Origin: Scytonema tolypothrichoides VB-61278
GTDB taxonomy: Bacteria; Cyanobacteriota; Cyanobacteriia; Cyanobacteriales; Nostocaceae
Assembly: GCF_000828085.3 (NCBI RefSeq)
Contig: NZ_JXCA02000031.1
Location: forward strand, 65,858 to 129,857
DNA: 64,000 nucleotides
Reading direction: 5' to 3'
The notes beneath the pieces were generated by a model that saw only the letters and a list, made by a program, of their open reading frames with translations, was not told the origin of the DNA and did no database searches. Shown in pieces: positions 53,149 through 62,204 of this stretch. Each line of letters opens with the position of its first letter. Position 1 is the stretch's first letter. Both the position numbers and the translations under genes were made by a program.

Positions 53149-54270
53149 TTATAATAAAAAGTCCTCAGTTACCACAGCATTTTTGAAACTGACTTCAACC
53201 TGAAATTGTTTGCCTAAGGCTTCACTAAATTCTAACTGAATGACATTATCAGCTTTCCTTGCAGTGACTTCCTGACTTTCTGACTCAGATGTGTTGGGAT
53301 TAAGAGTCACTTTCAGCTTCAAACCAGGCGGAAGATATTCCTCATTGCGATGTTCCTCATAGCAATGAATAACTTGTACAAGCACATCGACTTCATTATT
53401 TTCCAACCGTTTGAGATTGAGAACTAAAGCTAAGGTTTGACCATTTAGTAGTAGTCCAAAATCAAATTTTTTAGCCCCAGAATACTGATCAATTCTTGAG
53501 TGACTTCTTGCAGAACCCCAAACATAGTTATTATCAAGCGTTTTTAGAATATTTTTGGTAGATTGCCAACCTTCTTCAAAAACTTCCAGCAACCAATTGG
53601 TTAGGTTAACTACTGCTTTAGTAGGAATGTTTGTAGCCTGAGTTAGATTTTGTGTCGCTGTATTATTGACTTCAGCTACTGATGGTAAAGGAATAGCAGT
53701 TGGTGACAAGAAACGTGAGTATAACAATAGATTGTTTATTTCAGGGTCAAACAAAGAAAGCGGTAGCTGATAATAACTAGCAGATTTAGCCTCCAAATTA
53801 ATTGATTGGCAATATTTAATGAGTTGGTCGTAACGCAAAAAACCGTGAATATTTAATTGTTCTTCCTCTTCTAAAACTTCCAGCAATACATAGAAGTGAG
53901 CAACCCTTTTTGGTGAAGTGATGACTTCTTCTGGTACAGTGACAAAATCATCAATCAGGTTATCTACGATAATTAAGCAAAGGCGAAATTCACCTATATT
54001 GAGATAACAAACATCATCAATTGGATTAGCACCACTGTCTTGATTAATTTTTATATTTGGATTTCGTTCTTTCAGGTACTTTTCAAAACCGAGTCGTGCT
54101 AGTGCGTTGAAATATGTTTTCCATTGGCTTATCTCACCGATATTGCTAAAATTATTCTCGCTGATGATTCGCGCTTCCTCAAAACTTTCTGATTCTAGCC
54201 ACACAACTTTTGGAGAGAATTTTATTCTCCTGTTTTTTGTTTTAAGTATAGATTTTTTGGAGCTACTCAT
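53149..54270 (-). CDS. DUF1822 family protein
   Basis: This 373-aa protein shows the cyanobacterial DUF1822 layout. The C-terminal half has NWLLEVFEEGWQSTKNIL, FDFGLLLNGQTLALVLNLKR, VLVQVIHCYEEHRNEEYLPP, GLKLKVTLNP and ADNVIQLEFSEALGKQFQVE. The family is uncharacterised and often encoded beside sigma-like and CHAT-domain proteins. ATG 54270, with GGGAGAAA upstream, is chosen over a start at 54,306. It follows the sigma-like gene on the same strand with a 62-bp gap, so the two are probably co-transcribed. Confidence 0.85.
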   Translation of the reverse strand: MSSSKKSILKTKNRRIKFSPKVVWLESESFEEARIISENNFSNIGEISQWKTYFNALARLGFEKYLKERNPNIKINQDSGANPIDDVCYLNIGEFRLCLIIVDNLIDDFVTVPEEVITSPKRVAHFYVLLEVLEEEEQLNIHGFLRYDQLIKYCQSINLEAKSASYYQLPLSLFDPEINNLLLYSRFLSPTAIPLPSVAEVNNTATQNLTQATNIPTKAVVNLTNWLLEVFEEGWQSTKNILKTLDNNYVWGSARSHSRIDQYSGAKKFDFGLLLNGQTLALVLNLKRLENNEVDVLVQVIHCYEEHRNEEYLPPGLKLKVTLNPNTSESESQEVTARKADNVIQLEFSEALGKQFQVEVSFKNAVVTEDFLL

Positions 54271-54332
54271 ATTTTCTCCCTTATTGATTATCTCATGAAA
54301 AAGCAATGTATTTTTTATATCATCTATCTAGT

Positions 54333-55793
54333 TTATGCTGCGTAGGATGAATCACGAAGGTAGATGCGAATTCTTTTAGCGAATAAGCTATTTTTGCTTT
54401 GTTTTTTACTACTCACTAATTCTGCTTTTGCTTCTTTGAATGTTTTATGCCAGACAAATTCTCTAATTTCCGCAACAAGAGTTTTTAGATATTCCGGTTC
54501 ATGAGAAATTCTTGTTAACTGAGATTGATTAAGCGATTGTAAAAGTTTCTCTAAAAAAATCTCCTCTGTTCGATACTGGACAATTTCTAAAAAATTTTCT
54601 AGTTGCATAATCCGTCTGGCTTTACTCCATTCGATTCCCCAAATTTTACCAATTTCACCTAAGGATATATTTTCTTGGTAATAAAGTCGCAAGCCTTCCG
54701 GTAATCGTTGAGCAAAGTTTTTGTAACCTCTACTTTTTTTCAAATCTTCAATCCGTTGGTGAATTACCTCTCCTATTGTTTGAGATAACACTTGTTCAAA
54801 CAAGTCTTTACAGATTTTTTGTAATTTTTCTAATTCTACGTCCTCCGGCTCGCGGTCTGTGTGATAAAAATAATCATTTGTTGAATGATCATAAACTTCC
54901 ATAGGTACAGTTTTGGTACTACCTGTTTTTTTGTAAAGCCAGTCTTGACGTAAGATTTCTGCTATGCATTTGAGATGATAAATTAATGTATTCTGAGAAA
55001 TAATAAGATTTTTTTGCTGCAACAAATACAGCATTTCTTGCAGTTGACTTGGTGTTGGTTCAGAGCAGCGTCCTTTTTGGTGTGTTTTTAGTCTGTCTCG
55101 TTGGTACACTTTTTTAAAAACTTTTACAATTTCATAGTCTTCTGTTGAAAGAAGTCCAGACAAAGAACGGGGTATAGATTTACATAGTAGTCCCCAATTA
55201 CTAGGAGTCGCTAACCCAAACTCCCACAAAAATGACTTGATTTCTTCATTCTGGCGGGTGAGTCTGGTAGTCCAATTATCTAAGCTTTCGTTAGAACCTA
55301 GGTTGGGATTAAATTTCCGCAAAATGTCAACACTAAAAAATTCTCCGCCTTTTCCTATTGGTCGAGTTATGCCATCATGATGGTTCAAGATATGTTGAGT
55401 TTTCCCCTCACTATCTAAAATCACCAGTGCCTTACCATCGTCGTTTAAAACGAAGGGAAGTAAATCTGTGTACCTGAAAAGATTTTCTGCACTGACGTTG
55501 TAGGTGTGAGGGATGGTTTTGCAGGTGATGAGAATTCTGTGTGAAACATAGCAGCGTAGACAAAGTCCGGCGATCGCACGTTGGTAAATGTCATCATCTA
55601 AACGAAAAATTTCCCACAAAACTGTTTGAACTTGTTTATTTTCTTCTGTCGATAGTGTGGGTTTGCAGCTTAAGTGAGGAAATTGTGTTTTAAAAAACTC
55701 TTTAGCTCTAGAGATTTCCCTGCGGTGTTGTTGTTGAACGTCTTCCCCTATAGGAAGTATCTGCATTTGCCAATATTTAGTTGGTGATGCCAT
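54333..55793 (-). CDS. Large protein with sigma-like C-terminal helix-turn-helix
   Basis: This 486-aa soluble protein has an N-terminal region (1-240) with no recognised domain. A helical region with YLLQQKNLIISQNTLIYHLK follows (possible first DNA-binding helix pair). Residues about 365-400 (LPEGLRLYYQENISLGEIGK, then IWGIEWSKARRIMQLE) form a helix-turn-helix that resembles sigma-70 region 4. Proteins like this are seen in filamentous cyanobacteria, annotated as sigma-factor-like or hypothetical. It is upstream of DUF1822 and downstream of the CHAT gene on the same strand, so it may control or be part of that system. The start is ATG 55793. Confidence 0.65.
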   Translation of the reverse strand: MASPTKYWQMQILPIGEDVQQQHRREISRAKEFFKTQFPHLSCKPTLSTEENKQVQTVLWEIFRLDDDIYQRAIAGLCLRCYVSHRILITCKTIPHTYNVSAENLFRYTDLLPFVLNDDGKALVILDSEGKTQHILNHHDGITRPIGKGGEFFSVDILRKFNPNLGSNESLDNWTTRLTRQNEEIKSFLWEFGLATPSNWGLLCKSIPRSLSGLLSTEDYEIVKVFKKVYQRDRLKTHQKGRCSEPTPSQLQEMLYLLQQKNLIISQNTLIYHLKCIAEILRQDWLYKKTGSTKTVPMEVYDHSTNDYFYHTDREPEDVELEKLQKICKDLFEQVLSQTIGEVIHQRIEDLKKSRGYKNFAQRLPEGLRLYYQENISLGEIGKIWGIEWSKARRIMQLENFLEIVQYRTEEIFLEKLLQSLNQSQLTRISHEPEYLKTLVAEIREFVWHKTFKEAKAELVSSKKQSKNSLFAKRIRIYLRDSSYAA

Positions 55794-56159
55794 GGTAATT
55801 TAAATTACTTAACGCTTGCTAAAACACGATATTGCGAAGCAGCACCAGAGACTATTTTTTGATTCATCTTCTGGGGGCTATATTTACATATAGGTTTTAT
55901 TTTGGGAAGATATGCAGTTTTGGGGAATGAGGAAGCCGATGAAGGTAGAGATAAAGCTCATAAATTTTGGGCGAACGCACCAAATGTGTCTAACATTTAA
56001 ATTTTTCCTATTTTATTGTTTTCTCTGCTTCCACTTTTTAATAAGTTCAGGTTCAATCAACCTATACACTTAGGTAAAATATTTGATATAAATTATCAAT
56101 AAACTCAGAGCTACATTTATAACGCTTGGCGAGAGTCGGCGATTGGTGCAAGATGTCGG
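55794..56159. other. Spacer between the CHAT and sigma-like genes
   Basis: Mostly AT-rich, with the likely promoter of the sigma-like gene. GGTGCAAGATGTCGG (56,145-56,159) abuts the CHAT gene stop codon and matches one end of the inverted-end element family. Its inverted partner is not seen nearby. Confidence 0.5.
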
Positions 56160-59100
56160 TTAATGCTTCTGAGTGCCGATACCGTCACACAAAGTGCGAT
56201 CTGCGCCAATGCGCAGCGCTTCGCTATCGCTCTCTCTCACATAGTGGTTATTCTTGAGATAATCTCGCACCCAGTCACAACCATGTGCCATTACCTTATC
56301 TAGATCGACAACTTGATCTAAATTCCACAGAATCACTGTCTTGTCGTCACTTGCCGAAGCGAGCTTTTTACCGTCAAGACTGAAAGCAACTCTCCAAACT
56401 TTACTGCTATGCCCATTGAGAGTAGCCAGTAAAACGCCTGTCTCCACCCTCCACAGTTTGATAGTTTTGTCTGCACTCGCCGAAGCTAGAATCTTACCAT
56501 CAGGGCTGAAAGCCACTCCAAAGACTATAGATTGATGTCCCTTAAGAGTGGTTAGCAAAGTGCCATCGCGCTTCCAGAGTTTGACCGTTTTATCTTCACT
56601 AGCTGAGGCGATTGTATTGCCGTCAGGACTGAAAGCAACTCCCCAAATCCCAGCTTTGTGTCCCTTAAGAGTATTCAGTAAGGTGCCGTTTTTATTCCAC
56701 AGTTTGACTGTCATGTCTCGACTAGCTGAGGCAATTGTATTGCCGTCAGGGCTGAAAGCAACATCCCAAATCGGATCATCTTGAGACCCCTTAAGAGTAT
56801 TCAGTAAGGTGCCGTTTTTATTCCACAGTTTGACTGTTGTATCCTCACTTGCCGAGGCGATAGTGTTCCCGTCGGGGCTAACAGCAACTCCCCAAATCTT
56901 ATTTTCGTGTGCTTTAAAAGTATTCAGTAAGGTGCCGTTTTTATTCCACAGTCTGACCATTCCGTCCAAACCCACTGAGGCGATAGTGTTGCTGTCGGGA
57001 CTGAAAGCTACTCGGTAAACTGCTGCTTTATGATCAAGCATAACGGATAACGTGCTATCTTGAGTCCAGAGTTTGACGGTTCCATCGTCACTCGCCGAGG
57101 CGACCATCTTACTATCAGGGCTGATGGCAACTCCAATAACCGCAGCGCTATGACCTCGGAGGGTAGTTAGCAATTTACTGTCTAGTTTCCAGAATTTGAT
57201 TGTTCCATCTGCACTTGCCGAGGCTAAAATCTTGCTGTCAGGGCTAAAAGTGACTTTCCAAACCCTATCGCTATGTCCATTCAGCTCAGTTAACAATATG
57301 CCATCTTTGTTCCAGAGTTTGACAGTGTTGTCCCAACTTGCCGAAGCTATAGTATTACCATCAGGGCTGAAAGCAACTCCCGAAACACCAGCTTGATGCC
57401 CCTCCAGAGTTTTCAGCAACTTGCCATCCAAGTTCCAGAGCTTGACGGTTTTGTCTCCACTTGCCGAGACAATTTTTTTCCCATTAGGGCTGAAAGCAAC
57501 ATCCCAAACTATATTGTTATGCCGAGCGACTGTGGTCAAAAATGTGCCGTCCCGCTTCCATAGTTTGACGGTCTTGTCTGAACTAGCCGAGGCGATAGTA
57601 TTCCCGTCAGGGCTGAAAGCAACTGCATGAACCAAATTTTCATGTCCCTTGAGGGTAGTTAATAAGACAGGCATCTGATCATGCGACACTTTCCAAAGTT
57701 TAACCGTCCAATCATCACTCGCTGAAGCGAGGGTTTGACCGTCAGGGCTAAAAGCAACTCCCGAAACGCGAGCTTGATGCCCCTTAAGAGTAGCCAGCAA
57801 CGTGCCCCTTCGGGGTTCGTCAGTCGCCTGCGGAGGGATACCCTCCTGCAGCGCTGACGAACCGTCGCGCTTCCAGAGTTTAACCGTCCAATCATCACTC
57901 GCGGAAGCTAGAGTTTGACCGTCGGGGCTTATTGCAACATGTAAACCCGCAGCGTGATGCCCCTCAAGAGTAGCCAGCAACGTGCCGTCACGCTTCCAAA
58001 GTCTGACGGTTTTATCGTTACTCGTCGAAGCAAGCGTCTTACCATCTGGGCTGAAAACTGCACTTTGAACTTCACCTCTATGCCCTTCCAAACGATTGTA
58101 CTCAACCGCCCCATAAACTGCCCGCCGTAGCACTAATTCAACATTATTCTGAGTGTCTGCGTCCACACTTCCTAACTTTTGCAGTTTTCGTCTCGCCCTA
58201 ATTGCTTCTCTAAGCGCGTCTAACTTTTGATTTGAAGCAAACAACGCTGCTGAGGATTCACTAATCGCTTTGATTTCGCTATGAGCTGAATTTTGCGATT
58301 GCCACCAAGCAGCCCCAGCTAGCATTAAGGTTACCACCAAACCACCAGTAAGCCCAAAAACAGTTAGCTGTCGTCTGCGCCTCTGTTTTTGCTGCTCTTG
58401 TTTTCGCCATGTAATGCTAGCGGTAATAAAATCTCGCGCTTGTGGTGTCAGTTCATCTCCCCGTTGCTTGTACCAATCTTCTGCTACTGCTAGCCGTGTT
58501 CCTTGCAACAATGCTTCTTGATGTTTGTGATGATTGTCCCATTCACGAACTTCTAGCTTTAACCGCTCTTGCCAAATCCGAAACTCACGGTTAGCGTTCA
58601 CCCACCCGCGCAACGTTCCCCATTCCCGAATCAACGCTTCATGGACAATTTCTACTGTTTCTATTTTCTCAGTTTCATCCCACCCAGTCACCACTAAACG
58701 TTCATCAGCTAAATGTTTGACTAAACCCCAATTTTCATTCCCCACTTCGTTGCGAGTCGCCACACGCCTAGTGTCTTCTGTCCCTTCCCCAGGACGCACT
58801 AACTGAATAAATACCCTTTGTGCTTGTTGTTTCTCTTCCTCAGATAAGTTTTTTAAAACTTCATCAGCGTGTTTTGCTAAAGCTTTTTCTAAACCGCCAA
58901 TTTCTTCATAAGCTTTGTGAGTCAAATACCAATTTTTCTGTTTTGACCAAAGTTGGGTTAAAGCAAACTCCAAAAGAGGTAAACGACCGGGGCGATGGCC
59001 CACACTATTAATAAGTTTACTAGTCAACCCCTCCTCCAATTCCACCTTCATTTTTAAAGCTGGTTTTTCAATCGCATCTCGCAATTCTTCTTTGTCCATT

Positions 59101-60923
59101 GGAGTCAGTAACAATGGGGGGTATTGTTGCAAAGCCTTCCCCATTGGTTGATAATCAAGCACAATTCCCAAAAAATCCGCTCGCAGCGTCAACACCAGCG
59201 TCAACGCTGGAATAGATTTTACAGCCAAAAGCAGTGCATTCAAAAAACTGTGACGTTCTTCCTGGGCAGCAAGAGTGTAAAGTTCTTCAAACTGGTCTGC
59301 CACTAACACCAAACGCTGATATCTTGAGGAGTGAATGATATTTTCGAGAACATTGCATAATGCTGTTTCATCATGTTGCAGGTTTACCTCAAATTCTAGT
59401 TCTGCTAACCTGCTATTAGCTTCTCCTGATGCTTTTGATTGTCGTTGTGCTAGGGACTGACAATATTTGCTCAGCGCCACAGTCAAAGCATCAAACGGAT
59501 TTTTCCCCGGACGAAAACTGACTATCCCCACATTCCCAACAGTTCTTAAATGCTTAATCAATCCTGCAAACACTACAGAAGACTTTCCACTCCCAGAAGC
59601 ACCAACTACAGGAACTAACGGTTTGCTGTTGACTGCTTCCACTAAAGAAGTAATAAATTTCTCCCTACCAAAAAAGAAGTCCGCGTCTTTCTCCCCAAAC
59701 GCAGATAAACCGTGATAGGGACATTCAGGAAGTTCACCAGAAAGTCCTCCCAAATCTTCCCAACTCGGTGGAGTCTGAGTTGTATTTTGACAGATAATTG
59801 GTAACCAACTCACCCCCGGTAGTTGTTTTGCAATATCTGTGTCATCTGCAAGTTCTTTCAGCTTATCTCTGGCTTCCCCAACTGCAGTAAATAAAGATTG
59901 ACCTTCTGCAAAAGAATTTAAAAAATATTTGAGAAACTTTTGTGCTAATATATCCGGCACTTCTTCCCGCCAGACAATGATGTAGGGAAGATTTAAATCT
60001 GCTAATTGTCTTGCTAAACCTAAACCATCGCAAGAATTGAAAATTGCTAATTTTAAACCTTTGTTAATTGCTGCTTTCAGTGTTCTTTTGATTTCTGATA
60101 AACTTAAACTGTCATTGGGATTAATATTTATGATGCCTGTTTGACCATCACCTTTTGTTTCGCTATGACCTGCAAAAAATAGGATATCACAAGCTTCTTC
60201 CCAGAGCGCGTTAAAATCGGAACGATTTGGTTCAGTCAGAACTATGAGTTCAGCTGCTCGTTTCTGCAATTTTTGCAGTAACTCTTTATCGGCACCAGTA
60301 TCAATATTTTGACTATCTCCAAAAATACTAATAATCCTAGGTCTTCTAATTTTACTAGAAGTGGATGATTTTTCTGATGCCGTAGTACTTGCAACACAAG
60401 AGTGAAAACAAACAGCCGCTTCGCAAGAGAAATTTTGAGCAAAAAAATCCCATTCCTGCCAAGGGAGTCGATGTAAAATATCCTTGGTTGTCTGTGATCC
60501 AATTTTATGTGTGTTGATAATTAAACGAATTTCTGGTTGAAAGTCTTGTGGCAATGCTTGTTTTAATTCTGATTGAATAGGGTAAAGCCACTGATGAAGG
60601 TGACGACATAAACGCTGAGCAGAATCGTAACAATCTGTTTTGGAAATATGAGTGACTTGGTTCTTTTTAAAACCACCTCTGGAATGCTTCAGTAACGAGT
60701 AGTATTGCTCTTTCCAACGTTGATAGGAAACTGGAATTTCGGCATTTGGGGGTAATTGCACCCTTCGGCTGCTTCGGCTGCGCTCAGCACAAGTGCGCTC
60801 AGGGTAAACTTCTAGTTTTGTGATGTTACGCTGTGCATTTGCTACCATCACCTCAAGATTGAGATTACCAAACCCGCACTCAAAGTTTCCGTCACCAAAC
60901 TCCAAGTTTACCCATATTTCCAT
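56160..60923 (-). CDS. CHAT protease - STAND NTPase - 14 WD40 repeat protein
   Basis: In this 1587-aa protein, residues about 150-390 are a CHAT (caspase-like) peptidase with the catalytic pair H253 (FFAGHSE) and C298 (FNSCDG). An NTPase with Walker A GASGSGKSS (441-449) and Walker B VLVADQFEELY (near 543) follows, a layout of STAND proteins. A single membrane helix lies at about 852-875. Fourteen WD40 repeats (about 947-1545) make two seven-blade propellers. The likely mechanism is ligand binding by the propellers, NTP-dependent assembly and CHAT proteolysis (inference from the architecture). Two repeat elements are inserted in frame: 60,761-60,804 (N-terminal region) and 57,807-57,863 (between WD repeats 2 and 3). 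The sigma-like and DUF1822 genes follow on the same strand. Confidence 0.9.
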   Translation of the reverse strand: MEIWVNLEFGDGNFECGFGNLNLEVMVANAQRNITKLEVYPERTCAERSRSSRRVQLPPNAEIPVSYQRWKEQYYSLLKHSRGGFKKNQVTHISKTDCYDSAQRLCRHLHQWLYPIQSELKQALPQDFQPEIRLIINTHKIGSQTTKDILHRLPWQEWDFFAQNFSCEAAVCFHSCVASTTASEKSSTSSKIRRPRIISIFGDSQNIDTGADKELLQKLQKRAAELIVLTEPNRSDFNALWEEACDILFFAGHSETKGDGQTGIININPNDSLSLSEIKRTLKAAINKGLKLAIFNSCDGLGLARQLADLNLPYIIVWREEVPDILAQKFLKYFLNSFAEGQSLFTAVGEARDKLKELADDTDIAKQLPGVSWLPIICQNTTQTPPSWEDLGGLSGELPECPYHGLSAFGEKDADFFFGREKFITSLVEAVNSKPLVPVVGASGSGKSSVVFAGLIKHLRTVGNVGIVSFRPGKNPFDALTVALSKYCQSLAQRQSKASGEANSRLAELEFEVNLQHDETALCNVLENIIHSSRYQRLVLVADQFEELYTLAAQEERHSFLNALLLAVKSIPALTLVLTLRADFLGIVLDYQPMGKALQQYPPLLLTPMDKEELRDAIEKPALKMKVELEEGLTSKLINSVGHRPGRLPLLEFALTQLWSKQKNWYLTHKAYEEIGGLEKALAKHADEVLKNLSEEEKQQAQRVFIQLVRPGEGTEDTRRVATRNEVGNENWGLVKHLADERLVVTGWDETEKIETVEIVHEALIREWGTLRGWVNANREFRIWQERLKLEVREWDNHHKHQEALLQGTRLAVAEDWYKQRGDELTPQARDFITASITWRKQEQQKQRRRRQLTVFGLTGGLVVTLMLAGAAWWQSQNSAHSEIKAISESSAALFASNQKLDALREAIRARRKLQKLGSVDADTQNNVELVLRRAVYGAVEYNRLEGHRGEVQSAVFSPDGKTLASTSNDKTVRLWKRDGTLLATLEGHHAAGLHVAISPDGQTLASASDDWTVKLWKRDGSSALQEGIPPQATDEPRRGTLLATLKGHQARVSGVAFSPDGQTLASASDDWTVKLWKVSHDQMPVLLTTLKGHENLVHAVAFSPDGNTIASASSDKTVKLWKRDGTFLTTVARHNNIVWDVAFSPNGKKIVSASGDKTVKLWNLDGKLLKTLEGHQAGVSGVAFSPDGNTIASASWDNTVKLWNKDGILLTELNGHSDRVWKVTFSPDSKILASASADGTIKFWKLDSKLLTTLRGHSAAVIGVAISPDSKMVASASDDGTVKLWTQDSTLSVMLDHKAAVYRVAFSPDSNTIASVGLDGMVRLWNKNGTLLNTFKAHENKIWGVAVSPDGNTIASASEDTTVKLWNKNGTLLNTLKGSQDDPIWDVAFSPDGNTIASASRDMTVKLWNKNGTLLNTLKGHKAGIWGVAFSPDGNTIASASEDKTVKLWKRDGTLLTTLKGHQSIVFGVAFSPDGKILASASADKTIKLWRVETGVLLATLNGHSSKVWRVAFSLDGKKLASASDDKTVILWNLDQVVDLDKVMAHGCDWVRDYLKNNHYVRESDSEALRIGADRTLCDGIGTQKH
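57807..57863. repeat. 57-bp palindromic insertion inside the WD40 region
   Basis: GGTTCGTCAG (57814-57823) is the exact inverse of CTGACGAACC (57854-57863), with an inner hairpin GGAGGG-ATA-CCCTCC. Neighbouring WD repeats lack these 57 bases, so the 19 extra residues (SSALQEGIPPQATDEPRRG) come from an insertion that kept the frame. Confidence 0.85.
60761..60804. repeat. Palindromic repeat inside the CHAT gene 5' region
   Basis: CCCTTCGGCTGCTTCGGCTG followed by CGCTCAGCACAAGTGCGCTCAGGG is a common cyanobacterial extragenic palindrome. It is translated as the basic run ERTCAERSRSSRR. Confidence 0.7.
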
Positions 60924-61350
60924 AAACTACCACCCTAAATTAGTTTACTTAAACCATCACTATTGTTTTTAAAAACATAAATAACAAATAATTAACATAT
61001 TACGGTAAATCAGCTCTAGTTCATGCACACCACTCGGTTAAGGAAATTTTTGACCTGTAGAACTTTCGGATGCAACGTCTTTACAAGAGTTTTCGCGCCT
61101 TGTGATTTGCTTATCCGAGCATTATTGACTTTTGAGCTTCTGTGTCTACCTTTTGTACAAAAGGGTAGCTCAATGCGAGCATCGCAGTCTTTTATTCAAT
61201 TTCATACATAGCTACAAGTGCACAAATGTTGATTTCGTATAAAATTATTTCCAAAAAATATATTCTATTTGAACAGTATTTTAGTAAGCGTCTGAGTTAA
61301 TATGTTTAAAATCTTTATCTTTTACTGAGGTAGCATGCAACCCTGATTTT
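60924..61350. other. AT-rich spacer with one palindrome
   Basis: Holds the likely CHAT promoter on the minus strand and a palindrome CTACCTTTTGT/ACAAAAGGGTAG at 61,146-61,168 (one base offset). No gene is supported; the 62-codon ORF at 61,023-61,211 has no ribosome site. Confidence 0.5.
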
Positions 61351-61605
61351 CTATTTATCCGCGGCTATTAATTGTTGCTGAATTCTATTGAAGTCAGCCT
61401 GCTTGATGCTGCGAGCACCGCCGCTCTCCCGACGAGTTGGAACTCCGCGATTAGGTGGTATTCGAGCTTGTATCTGATTCTGTTTAACAGTTTTGACCGT
61501 TCGAGGTGTGTTTTGCAAGAGCAATAAATTATGTGTATCTGCATAGTTAGCTGATACAGTGATTATTCCTACTATTAACGAAGCTATAACATATTGCGAT
61601 TTCAT
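61351..61605 (-). CDS. Small secreted protein, unknown
   Basis: This 84-aa protein has a signal peptide (hydrophobic 5-18, cleavage near SANYA) and a short basic mature part containing PPNRGVPTRRESGGARS. The proline/glycine/arginine phrase resembles a motif near the start of DUF928 proteins, but the rest of that domain is absent, so it may be a truncated relative. ATG 61605 has AAGGAT upstream. It stands alone. Confidence 0.55.
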   Translation of the reverse strand: MKSQYVIASLIVGIITVSANYADTHNLLLLQNTPRTVKTVKQNQIQARIPPNRGVPTRRESGGARSIKQADFNRIQQQLIAADK

Positions 61606-61989
61606 TTGTTTATCCTTAAAAAAACTCTTTCTAATACAACTTCACGAGTGCATATGTGTTTTTCTGACGAGATATACAGTTTTATTGAAACAGTAATCAA
61701 AAGAACACAGAACTCAGAATGACCATTAAGATATATCTAGGGTTTGAGTAAAGATACTATGCAGTACTGGCGTACGTTTCTTTGTTGGCGTAGGCTGTGG
61801 TGCGTGATTCTCCATAGATAAATCGAAGGACTTTAGTTAGACGCATTTGCTGAGGTATGTACGCTTTGAATAAGTAGCCGTCATGAACTGCGTACACCCT
61901 ATGTCTACGGCACGCCAAAGGCGAACGGGTATGTCCTCCGGACACGCTGCGCTTTAGCCCTTTGGGCGTGCGCTTTGCGCATACCTCCT

Positions 61990-62044
61990 AAGAAACACAG
62001 GGAACAGGGAACAGGGAACAGGGAACAGGGAAAGAGTGTTTCTT
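61990..62044. repeat. Heptad element bounded by AAGAAACAC / GTGTTTCTT
   Basis: Five GGGAACA units lie between AAGAAACAC (61990-61998) and its exact inverse GTGTTTCTT (62036-62044). Confidence 0.75.
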
Positions 62045-62081
62045 TCATATGTTACTAGCGGTTAAGAGCGCTAGTCAGAGG

Positions 62082-62204
62082 CTCAGATCTTGCAGCATTC
62101 TCAATAATCGGGAGGCTTCGCCTCCCAACCCTCGTTCCCAGGCTCAGCCTGGGAACCAGATATCGAGGCTCTGCCTCATTGTTGATACTGGTGCAAGATC
62201 TCAG
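62082..62204. mobile_element. Element with inverted GGTGCAAGAT ends (copy C)
   Basis: CTCAGATCTTGCAGC (62082-62096) and GGTGCAAGATCTCAG (62190-62204) are inverted with two mismatches. Inside are GC-rich hairpins (GGAGGCTTCGCCTCC, CCCAGGCTCAGCCTGGG). It is 123 bp long, close in size to copy B, with different interior sequence. Confidence 0.55.

Noticed and set aside
61990-62044. Heptad arrays as a CRISPR array
   Set aside because: The units are 7 bp with no spacers; no cas genes are present.
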